Below, piece after piece: positions 1 to 12,400 of a DNA stretch of 64,000 nucleotides. A program made the translations under genes and the position numbers. This DNA is from Xestospongia bergquistia. Taxonomy: Eukaryota; Porifera; Demospongiae; Haplosclerida; Petrosiidae. The notes beneath the pieces were generated by a model that ran no database searches, was not told the origin of the DNA, and saw only the letters and a list, made by a program, of their open reading frames with translations. Location: positions 26,646,249-26,710,248 of the forward strand of contig OZ014411.1 of NCBI GenBank assembly GCA_963965975.1. The letters run 5' to 3'. The first letter of the stretch is position 1. Every line of letters begins with the position of its first letter.

Positions 1-313
1 AACATAAATAAACCAGTTAATTGTTAGTTATAATTGAAGTGAATACTGTGTTGAATCTAAGATCATCTCTATAAACTCTTATATAGTCACATTGTCTCAG
101 ATATAGTTCAGTTAATATTATATATTAAGTAATGTACTATCATAATATATCTTATATTAAGTATTAATGTATTGTTCTTATGTTATCAACATAACTTTAT
201 AGTCTCAGTTATGATATCACATTAGCTATATGATTAATGGATTATTGTCATGTGTGTAATATAGTAGTAATTGAGTATTAAGTAAATAACATTATCTTCT
301 ATTATTAATTTAG

Positions 314-412
314 AACCAATGGACTCCTCTCCATGAAGCAGCTTTTAATGGTCAATCAACAGTTATACCAGCCTTGATAGAGGCTGGTGCTGATCCAAAC
401 TCAATTAATATG
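314..412 (+). CDS. Gene A ankyrin-repeat exon (copy 1 of a triplicated exon)
   Basis: A 99-bp phase 0-0 exon encoding exactly one 33-residue ankyrin repeat with TPLH, AA and GADPN hallmarks. It is bounded by TTTAG and GTAAGT. The flanking introns are nearly identical to those around 41018-41116 and 49412-49510, yet the exon differs from these by 14 and 9 bases respectively, with most changes altering the protein. Confidence 0.85.
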
Positions 413-3400
413 GTAAGTGTTAGATAGTAATGAATACTGTTTTACTGGATTATATAATATTATATAAAACAGTTAATTAAGTAATAGATCAATATATTTA
501 GTTATTATAATCATGATGATTACTTTTGGTTTTACTCTAAATGCTTTGTATAAATTTGATAACTCCACCCTCTTCATGATTAAGTAATAACATGTACACT
601 TGACTATAGTACCTTCTCTTATATTGTGGAAAGTGTCTATTTATCTCTTTATGTATGAGAAATGTTTTAAAACATCATTCATTGAACATGGCCATGTACA
701 GGAAACATTTAGAAATGTTCTTAAAAAGCAGCTGTCAACAGCATCTGCATTTTAGTTATGCTTTTTAGAGGTACCTTATCAAGTTAAGAGTTAGAGAAAA
801 GGTTTTTTTGTGTGCATTAATTAGAAAGTACACTTGTTTTTGTTTGCCCCAAAAATTTGGAGTGTGTACTCCAACTCTTTGAACAACCTTAAAGTGACAT
901 GTCTTGATCTATCAGGTATTACTTTAACTATGAGCTCACCCATATAATCAGGTATTATTTAACCACAAAGTAAAATTTGCTACTTTGATACCTGTGTCAT
1001 TGGAAGAGTTGAAACTCTATTTGGGCTTAATAATCTTGATGAGTATTATACACCTACCATTGATTATTGGAAAATGTCCTTTTCTAAATTATTCTCCTGT
1101 TTGAGATCAAATCACTCGTGACTGTTTCTCTGTAATTAGTGATATCTATATATTTTTAATAAACTTCTCACTCTTCAATCCTTGTTAAAAGATGGTATTT
1201 ATGTGCCTGTTAGATCCCACAGGAAATTGGATTTCCTGAGACTTTAAATATAATGATGCTAGAGGCTTAGATATGAGAGAAGACAATGAGATGCTACAAT
1301 ATAAAATATCACTCAATTTAACTGTAGCATGGTAGCAGGACACAAAAGTTGTCACTGCTTGTGTTACCAATACCCAAACTTAAAAGTGCAAAGAATACTA
1401 AAAACAGGGAAAAGGTTACTGTGATGTGTCCAGAGACAATTGCCTTATACAACTGACGTGGTGTGTTTGGTATGAATTGGATAATTAACACCCTCTTTGC
1501 ATTGATCACTAATTAAATTCTGACAGAATGAGTTTAGTATATACATTCCCCAGGTGCTTCCTCTCTATAAGCGAAGGTGACATCAGACTAATCACTTATA
1601 TCACTCTAGACACAATATAAGCTGTGGTTTATCACTTAGTAATAGTGGTATTAATAAATATACTTATACTTCTGTAAAAAATACATGTTATGATTACAAT
1701 TACAGATTACAGTCTAGCAATGATATAGGTATTTACATTCAGCTGCAAATATACAAGATGTAATCAGTATAATCACATGTCCTTTCATGCATCATTTCAT
1801 AAATAAACATCAACAGATGCTAAAACAAGCAACATGTACTTGTTTCATGTACTACTTACAAAGGCTACACTGTAATTGCTGTAATCACTTGTGATTACAG
1901 CAATTACTTTGTATGATTATAATTATGATTACTGATTACATTATTTCTGGAAAGTCGATTACGATTGAGATTACAGCAAAAAATGTAATTGATTGTAATT
2001 GATTATGATTGTATTCGGTCCCAACCCTGCTCAATAGAAAAGCCAGTAGTGAGTCTGTCTACAATGTTAGTTCTTAAAATGGCTACTTAAAGATGACCTA
2101 CTCACTTTCAAGTGACACAGAAACAATTATAGTATTCAGTTACTAAACAGTCAGAACTATTTTAATCATTCAATGTCGTATGCTTGAGCACACCATACTT
2201 TAATGTTGTTGAAATTTGGCCACAGGAAACATTTTTAAATGCTCTTAAAAGGCAGCATCTGCCTTTTAGTTTGCTGTTTAGAAAAATGCACTAAAACAAC
2301 AACAATAATTATGAGTTTCTATGTTTATCACTACATCTACTGATACACTTCAAACAATATGATAAATAAAATGTAGTACATAACAGACTTTTTCTTACAT
2401 CTTCAGTCAGTTTCTTTGAAATCATATGATATCTTTACATAGTAGATAACTTTCTCCACCAGGTATTGAGTCATATGATAAACTGTAAATGTGATCTACC
2501 TGTTATCACTCATTTACAATCCTCACTGTTGATGCAGTGTTGACAAAGCTATGGTACTATATAAGAGAAGATCATCTCTAAAGTAGTACATGCCCTTAAA
2601 ACTTGTTAAATAAAGGATAAAGATATAGGTACATGGGGATACCATAAATGGGTATGTGTCTGAATGTCATTTTTACACAGCTAAAGAGATAGTGACTAAG
2701 GAGGGACTAGGTGAGAGAGTAGTAAACGATCTGACCAGAAAGCTAGCAGGCAATAATTACAAGAACTATCACATTTACTGTGATATTTTTTACAAGCTTC
2801 TCACTCTTTCAATCCCTGTTAAAAGATGGTATTTATGCGCCTGTTAGATCCCACAGGAAAGGATTTCCTGAGAGTTTAAATATAATGTTGCTAGAGGCTT
2901 AGATGTTGTAACTTAGCTGAGGTATCACAACTATATATAAAAAGATAACCAACAATGAACTACAGACTATGAACAAAATACAACAATGACAATTGAGCAA
3001 ACAGACACACTATGTTGTATGGGTTCACACCACAAAATACATATTAATAAGGTCCAAAGTTCATCACATTCCTCCCCAACACTAAGGGGGCATAAAATCA
3101 ACAGGTCTGGAGTTCTGACAAGAATGATGTAACAGTTGAGCTTTCTGCTGTGATGCTGAGGTTGATGGTGCTGATAACACTTCAGGTTGATTAACAATAG
3201 GATCTGTAAGAAAACTAGAAAATAGTCAATCATCATAGTTATCAGGTTACTAACTATCTTGTTGACTGTCAGAGTCATGATGATACCTCAAATGATTGAT
3301 TTGATGGCAGAAGATATTACCCGATGGGTCTTGAACTTGATACAGCAATGGTCCTGCCACCTGAGTAACACCATACATGAATTAATACAGAATATAGATC

Positions 3401-6400
3401 TATAGATCCAATGATATGTTTCAACATTTCAATTGTAATATTGTTATCTCAACTGTTCATAACAAATAATTGCAGATATCTACATACCCTTTGTATACAG
3501 ACCATTCAGCATACTAACATATGTTGTTTCAGTATAACACTCTGTATAATACAAAAAAAATTCTGCATTTCACAGAATAAAGCTTAACACTAACCTGCAT
3601 ATTTCTAATTGACAATAATCATAATATTAATTAATGTCAGAAACATTTCAATATTAGAAGAGTAAAGAGTCATCAACATCAGAAGAGATATTTGAGTCCT
3701 CATAATGTTAGCTCCTACATCAGGAATAATATTTCCATTATTAGGGATATCACTTATATCATGGATATCCACATCGTCATTTAAAGATATAGGTGTCTGA
3801 ATGTCTTTCAAAAATGGCTTGGGACAATTGCTTGGAGGTGGGTGTTTAGAGGGTGAGGCTACAAGCCTTTCCTTTGATTTTATCCAAGGTGATTGCTTCT
3901 TTTGTTGGTGCCTTTCATCAAGCTTTCTCATAAATTTTGTTAAAGCTATAATATAGAATGTATCAATAATCAGTAAGTATGTTATTTACCTTCACTTCTC
4001 CAGGGTATAATGGATGAAGTGCTATAGCTCCATCTCTGTCATTTTCATCTGTCATGAAGTCAGCTGTAATAATCTCCCAAACTGACTTCTCCTTTTCAAA
4101 ATTAAAAATATTGACTACCAACACCAGTTACATTGCTTACTTGATGACGTCTACTACACTTTAATCTTTTTTTTCTTATTCTCATTTTACCACCTCCAAA
4201 GTTCTTCCAATGGAAGTACTCTCACGATCACTACGTTTACTTGACTCAAAATGATGATGAATAGCACCTATAATGTGAACTATTGGTAACTCTTGTATTG
4301 CTGGTGAATTTACTTACGATGGATCAGATGATCTTTATATTGAAATGATGAAAGTTCTGCTTTAATAGCATCAAAAATTGCTCTGTTTGTTTTGCTGTCA
4401 GCCCTATGGAAAGAAGCATAAACCATGCACACATACATGAGGACAAATGCTTACCATTCTGAAAAATTAAATGATTCATCAAGAGACGCATATCATGATT
4501 TCACCCTTTGCTGTATAACAAAGTATATTAAATATAACACTTGTGCTTTAAACTTTAAATATTTATAACAGCAGGTTAGATGTAAGTGCTTTTATACATA
4601 CAATTACTTTATGTTCATACCAATAATTCTATGAGGATTTTTTTGGATACCTTTTCTGCTCCACTTGAGCTACTCATGTTACTTCCAATGTCATCAATAA
4701 TATTTTCAATTGAAGAAAGTTTATCTCCTAACAACTTTATTGGAATGTTTTGGTCTTCTTGATATTTAGTGATCTTGGTGAGCTGCATTTCCCAACCAAA
4801 AATCTTCATTAATATGTTTTCTAAAAGTTGATCCTGTTGAGTAGTGTTTTCAGCTGTTTTGGTAGATCTAGAGCTAGATAGAAGACAGAATAATTGCTTG
4901 TGGATCTGATAGAACTCTAAATACTTTTGTCCAGATCTTTTTCTTGATGGTGTACTGCCAGTAACTGCTTCTACAATTATAGAAAAAGAGAAATCGTCCT
5001 GACACGCTGTCAATTATTTTCACGCCTACTAATCATTTTGCCACTATCTTCTAACCAACTAATCAGAGACATTGGACTCAACAAATAATAAATCTTTTTT
5101 TCACATTTAACAATAAAATCATCTTTGCTACTACATTCATCTAATGACAAATGTTCTGTTGAAGATGTTCCTTTTGTCATTCTTCTTCAGTTGTTTTTTC
5201 TGTAAATGCCTTTTTTATGTTCCTTTTACTTTCTTCTTTTATATTCAGGTGGTGAGATCCAATCTTTATAAAGATAAAATAATATGTAATATATCTAAAT
5301 TGGAACAAAGTTATGATTACAGCTAAATTACATGTCAAGAAATGTAATTAATTCCTCAGCTTTACACTGACTAATCTCATACACTTCTATTTGAAATAGG
5401 TATATGTTATCACTCATGTACAGAAAGTATATGGATGATATGTCAGTGATAAAGTCATGAGTCATAACCTATATAATTACATGAATATACACTAACTAAC
5501 ATAGTCATACATTATCACTCAGAAGGTACATGAGTATACATCAATTATAATTATACATCAGTCATGAGTCATCACCCATATAATTACATGAATATACAAT
5601 AACTAATATAGTCTAATGTCATCACCCACATAATTACATGGATGTACACAGGGTGTCATGCCATTTTGTCTAACAAAATGGACTTTTGTCCCATATTGTC
5701 TAATAGTGTCTAATAGTGTAAAAGGTCTAAGATAAGTGGATTAAGGCCAGTAAAGGTGATGGAATTCTAAAAAGGCTTTGATGTCTTTAAAGATAGAGTA
5801 CTTAAGAGGAGCCATTTCATACATATAACAAATTGAATCAATGGAGTTCAAGTTGTATATCCATCAAGCAAGTGATAGCAATTGCCTTTGTTCCCACAGC
5901 TTTTGTCAGGTTAGTTTGGAGTGGATTACAAAAGAATTCTCTAGACTTTAACAACAAGGAGAGTTTTGTTCATTACTTTGAAAGTACATGGATAGACGAC
6001 AACTTTCTTATTCGTTCATGGAATGTTTATACACAAGAGGGTCCTCGCACTAATAACAATGCTGAAGGATGGCATAGTAAAATGAAGAAACTTGCTGGGA
6101 ATTCACACACAAACATTTACGAGGCAGTCTGAACAAGCTGCAACAGAACTCAGTTTAATGCAGCTGGCTGCAGGAGGGCTTCCAAGAATACATAAACCAC
6201 GAGAACAGACTGAAAACTATTAAGGAAAAGCACGAAGCAGGAGATTATATGTTACAAGAACTTCTTAGGGCGTATAGCCATTGGGTATCTTTGTAATTAC
6301 AGTTATTTAAATCAATTTAGTTTTTAGACACAATGGGACAGCTGTACATTTTGTTAGATGAAATGGATATAAACTGTACACAAACTAACATAGTCTAATG

Positions 6401-9400
6401 TCATCATCATCCACATAATTACATGGATGTACACAAACTAACGTAGTCTAATGTCATCACCCACATAATTACATGGATATACACAAACTAACATAGTCTA
6501 ATGTCATCATCCACATAATTACATGGATGTACACAAACTAACATAGTCTAATGTCATCATCCACATCAGGCATGGGGTCAAATACATTGGAAAATACAAA
6601 TACTCTCAAAATATGAAATACAAATACAAATACAAATACTTCTAGCAGGAATGTATTTCAAATGCAAATACAAATACTTTGAAAAGTATTTAAATACTTT
6701 TCAAATACTTCTTTGTACTATCCAGAACATCTCCATTATTTGGTTTTACATGTAATCAACTATATAATCATTACATATTTTTGATTGCATCTAATAAACA
6801 GAAGTTCTTCAAATGTTTTGTCGGTTAGGCGACATTAATCCTATATCACAGACAGTGTACTTGTTGGTACTTATAGGTGTCCATAGATCTTACACATAAT
6901 TATGCAGAAGAAACAAACAATTTAAAAGGGACTATTTGAAGATTTCACGAAGTATTTGAAATACAAATACAAATACTTCCTGTTTCGAAAGTTCAAAATA
7001 CAAATACAAATACTCAAAAAAAGTATTTAAATACAGCTAAATACAAATACTCATGTATTTGACCCCATATAAGACATAGTCTTGTGATCACCCATATAAT
7101 TACATGGATATACACAAACTAACATAGTCTAATGTCATCATCCACATAATTACATGGATATACACAAACTAACATAGTCTAATGTCATCATCCACATAAT
7201 TACATGGATATACACAAACTAACATAGTCTAATGTCATCATCCACATAATTACATGGATATACACAAAGTAATATAGTCGTACATCATCACTCAGATGAG
7301 TATACTTCAGCATGAGCTAACAAAATAAGTCTACTACATAATTGGACATCTTTAATGGATACCAGTTAAACCAAAACAGACAATATTGATACAATAAACA
7401 AACAAACATGTACATTTCCTTTTAGGGCTATCATTTACAGATCAAAATGATAACTATATTTACCTTGTGGTTTGTGACCTGCAATCTGTGCACTTCTAAT
7501 CACATGAATCTTCAATTTCACTTTCAATAACGCCAAAAGAATCCACGTACAGTGTGTTGTAGAATATTGTACAACAATTCTGTATTCAAATCTGCATAAG
7601 ATTAGCTTACAAAGATATCGTTTATTATGCGGAGTCTGTATTTTGCTGAGTCTGTATATCGGACTGCATATGACTCATATCATGACTTTGGATAACATAG
7701 AATACAGCAATAGTTTGTGTAGTGACAGTCATGGAGATCCATTTAAGATTTCCCCTAAATCCACAAGCATACAGTCTATCTCCAACTTTAAATGTGCAAG
7801 CTCTGTCAAACAGTTTAATCATCTTGTCTTGGTTCTGAGACATCTTTTTAATAATATCAGGATGAATTAGATCAAATCAAGTACGAACTTTCCTTCCCAT
7901 CATCAGTTCAGAAGGTGATATCCCTGTACTTGTCTGAGGCATAATTTGATAGTTGGAGAGAAAGGTAGCAATTCTATCTTGTATACTACCCTCTAACTTA
8001 CTAATTCCCTGTTTAAAAGTTTGAACTGGACGCTCAGCCAACCCCATTGGAAGATGGGTGGGTACAGTGAAGTGAGGGTATGTCTGATTCCATTCTGCTC
8101 CATAAAACATTTGAATTCCTGGCTAGTAAAACCAGGGCCATCAGAGACAATTTGATCTGGGATTCCGTGTACAGCAAAGATTTCTTTTAGTTTCTTAATA
8201 GTTGTTCCAGATGATGTAGAATTAACAATATGAGCCTCTATCCATTTTGAACGAGCACTAATTAGAATAAATTTAGAAGTGGATGACGTCCAGCCTTGTT
8301 CATCAAGTTTACAGACCCCAGACAATAGTGGATCCCTATCTGTCCAAACTTTGCTGCATAAAAAAGTCCAAAGAAAACCAAAAACAGGGAAATGGTTACT
8401 GTGATATGTTCAGGGACAATAACCTTATACAATAAGTACATGGGTGGTGTTGATTGTAATGATCAACTCCATCAGTGCTATCACATTCATCTAAAATCAC
8501 ACAAACAATATTTTTACTTGATGTGGTTTTCTTCAATTTTGCTGTTACTGTACCAGGAAGCAAAGAAGTAGAAAGTCAACATCTCTTTCAACTAAAAAGT
8601 TCAGGCCAGCACATTTTCCTATGATGGGATATGGTAAAGGGTTCTTCCGTGTTCGCCTACTCTAGTTTTAACACAAAAGTACGGTTTTGCCTACGGATAC
8701 CGTAATTCTAATTAAACAAATATTGCGATTTTACAAATTACAATTCAAGAGCTACTGGATCAAAAACAATCTATAAGTTCCACTCTGATGCATGGAATGT
8801 TCCAGCTATCCATGTGGTTTCGAAATACATAACAAATTCATCGATTCTTGGTAACTCTGGAGTATCTGCTTTTATTCCTTGCCATGCAAGACGAACAAAA
8901 TGAATGGGAACAAAGGCAAGAGCTGCTGTTCTGCGTACAAATGACTTTAGTTGCTCCTTATTTTCTTTGTATTGGACTTGTAGACCAATCTCTTGAATTT
9001 TTCTCATAATTGCCTGGCAGAAATGATAATAACATCCTTGATATGTAGATGTTGGAAAAGTCAATTGTATTGCTTGTTTGATGGCAACGAGATTTAATTA
9101 AATTTTATGAATGTTAATTCAATGAAAAATTCAAAAACGTCTATTAATTAGAATTACGGTATCCGTAGGCAAAACCGTACTTTTGTGTTAAAATTAGAGT
9201 AGGCGAACCCGTACTAACTCATGGTAAACAATATCGTTATTATTATTATTTTATTGTTCACAATACAAACACATTTGTAAAGACACAAAATGGTATTGTG
9301 AAGGTTGTAATGTATATCTATGTGATAATGGCAAGACTGAAGACTGTTTTTATCCACCATAATCTCTGTGCCATCTTGTAGTGCTAACAAAACTTATGAC

Positions 9401-12400
9401 TTTCATTAAAAGACAACCTACACCAATCATTTAATATGAACTATAATAATGACAATGACAACTTATAGTACAATCAATGTTCAGTATTACAATATCAGTA
9501 CATACATGCACATAAAATGTATTATAACAAGCTTTTAATGTAACCGCTTATTTCTTATAGTAGGACATTATTATGAATGAAAAGGCACTCTAAACAAAGG
9601 TTAAACAGGTCTCACATACAAACATATGAATTAAATATTTTATATCTTGCTCACCAGTTACAAAGGGTTGATATACAGTCCAAATCTTCCCAGAAACATT
9701 CTTCTTTCCTTTGGACACCAATTTACAGTAATTTTAGAGTCAAAAACAGTCAAACAGCTCACAAAACACTCAAGAGAACGGCACGTTATTTAGCTTTAGT
9801 CCAATTTAATTTCGTCCTCGCATAATCACGCCCACGTATTAATATCCCATATAAAGAACTACTTTATTTATAGTATATACGTATTAATGTCTTTTTGTTA
9901 GTTATTTCTAATGGGCATTATCAATAAAGTCCGTATTTAATAATATTTCACTGATCATAGAACATTAGGTTTAGTGTTATTGGTTTAATTTAACCAGGTT
10001 TATGCTTTTATATAGTATACAGGAGTAATTGATCCTTGAAGTTAGGGTCCAATATAATGATAAATTGAAGTATTACAAAAACCCACTTAATTCAAATACA
10101 TTGATTGATATGGTCAATTATCAATTAAAACATGAAAAGGCTTTTATTAGGATTTTGATCATTTTATACTTTTTTTTATAAATATTGATTAATATTACAT
10201 TGAGTATAATTATCACTGGATACCTGTGTACCCTTGACACACCCTGGATCAGTCCTTAGTGATCGTAATCTCTCAGTATAGGTTTTGTAACAAGATGGAG
10301 ATCTCCATGGTATTTATAAACTGAGGGCTGATATCATGAGGTTTATAAATGCTATAGAAACCTTAAATTTGTTATAATTATAACTAACTGACTTCTGTTA
10401 AGTATCAACAGTATCATAGTAACTTGTTTATATAGCAATGCTAATACTATAAAAGATCTTACTGTATGAGACATAATAGAGCAATCTAATAAGACAACTG
10501 GTAATTGAAACTTTTAATGATTTGTGAATCTCAAGTAAATTTCTGTGACCCACTTATTACTGTCACCACCATAAGATAGAATTTGAAAGTAGAGTTATGT
10601 GGTTTGGTGAACTTAGTAACCACTTGGGCCCATTTTCTATATGACCTTTGGAATAACCAAACATGTTTTATGTATTTTTAGTATTGGTTTGGTGTTAAAG
10701 TTTTCTAAAAGGTTTAATACCACTAACAAGGCTTTCCAAGTTATGAAGTTTGTATTTATCATGTAAAAATCTTTTCATAGAGAGACCCCCAGACATTTTT
10801 GATTGTGTCAAGATCTGAGCTATAGCTAACAGGGGGAGTTTCCACAATACAACACCTTGTACTTGTAAATAATTCTTTCATTTGTACCAGCAAGATTTGT
10901 TTGTCTTGCTTGGCAGTATATAACAGAATATTCCATGATTGACAAGTTTGTCTCATATTTTGAGAGATCATAGTTAGTAGGGAATTTCCCTATAGATGGA
11001 TGTTTACAACACAGATGGTCCAAGAACAAGCAATCATGTTGAAGGATGGCATAGTTGTCTTAAGTGTGTTGTTAAGAAAGTACATTCTAACATTTACAAT
11101 GTGTTGAGGTATTCCAAAAGGAACACGCTGCAACTGAATTCTCATTACTTCAAAGTCAGTAGGAGTGCCTCCACCTTGTTGTATGAAAAGGTCAATTCTT
11201 TGAGACTGTAAAGTTAATAAACTGAAAGAAAGGTTTACCAATAACATTATATGTTTGGCTGAATATGTTACAGACATGTCCATTTGTACAGATCTTTGAA
11301 TTAAACTTTACATATTATTATTATAATACTTACTAATGTACTATATATAATTATCAACTATTACTGTAAATAGCTAATTTCATTGTTAATTTTAGTTTGG
11401 AGAGCATCAAATAGAATAAGCTAATAGTAGATGAAACATACAAATTATGCTTTTAGTAGGTATAAATGGAGTAAGCAATCCTTCTAAGCAAGCTTTTACT
11501 GTTTAATTTTTGATTTATTAATTAATAAATTCAAAAATTACATGTATATCACAGATAAAGTGTTGTCATCAGTTCAATCTATCTGATATTTTATCTGTTT
11601 TCATCAATTAAAGTTACTGAAATATTGAGTCAGTTAGTAGTATTGGCAATCAAAGCCTGTAAGATTGACCATACCCTTATGAATAATTAATTTATTAATA
11701 AGAATATTTTGAGCCACAATGTCTTATAATCGTATCATTACTTCTTTGTTCCACTATCTCTACTTTAATTCTGATTGTTTAATACTTGTATATGAAGTTA
11801 GTAAATATCCTTTATAATGACAACATTATAAATACAAGTATTAGGTCATATTTTTACCATAACATGTACTTTACAAAATTACATATTTGTCTCATTTAAT
11901 ACTACATCAGTGCTTTAGTATTTGTTAGAGAATCACTTTATACACTCAAGACAATTGAACCAGATTATAGATGTAACTATTGTTAATAATGACTGTTCTT
12001 TTATTTCAATCTTGTTATATACTAGTATTATTTACTAACATATACAGTAATTGAGACTGTATTGTTAATTTTACTTCTCTTACATCCAGTACAATCAAAC
12101 TCCATTGCATCGGGCAGCATTTTATGGTCATCATGATATTGCTGATACTTTAATCAAAGCTGGAGCACATGTTGATGCTATTAATGAGGTCAGTATATAC
12201 TATAATGTAAACTTATTATAGTTATAAACTGGTTATTACACATACCTTCATATTTTAAAAAGTATATAATAGTTCATACTTTCTTGTTTGTTTTAAATGA
12301 CAAAAACATATACATATAAGTTATAATTTGATGATAATGATTATGATCAGAAAACATTCATATCCTGAAAAGTCAACCTTCATATCAATTTCCTTTCTAC

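Larger units (their letters stand above)
5430..7290. repeat. 50-bp minisatellite, interrupted by two transposons
   Basis: Tandem units of 50 bp (ACATAATTACATGGATATAC, then CACAAACTAACATAGTCTAA, then TGTCATCATCC) occur at about 5560-5650, 6375-6571 and 7075-7290, with looser copies from 5430. The corresponding place in the other duplication (about 54,880-55,030) has only two or three units, so this array expanded, or the other shrank, after duplication. Confidence 0.85.

Noticed and set aside
10990..11283. Minus-strand ORF of 97 residues (and 58335-58796 minus)
   Set aside because: Antisense to the MULE relic, whose plus strand shows RTSN/EGWH motifs.
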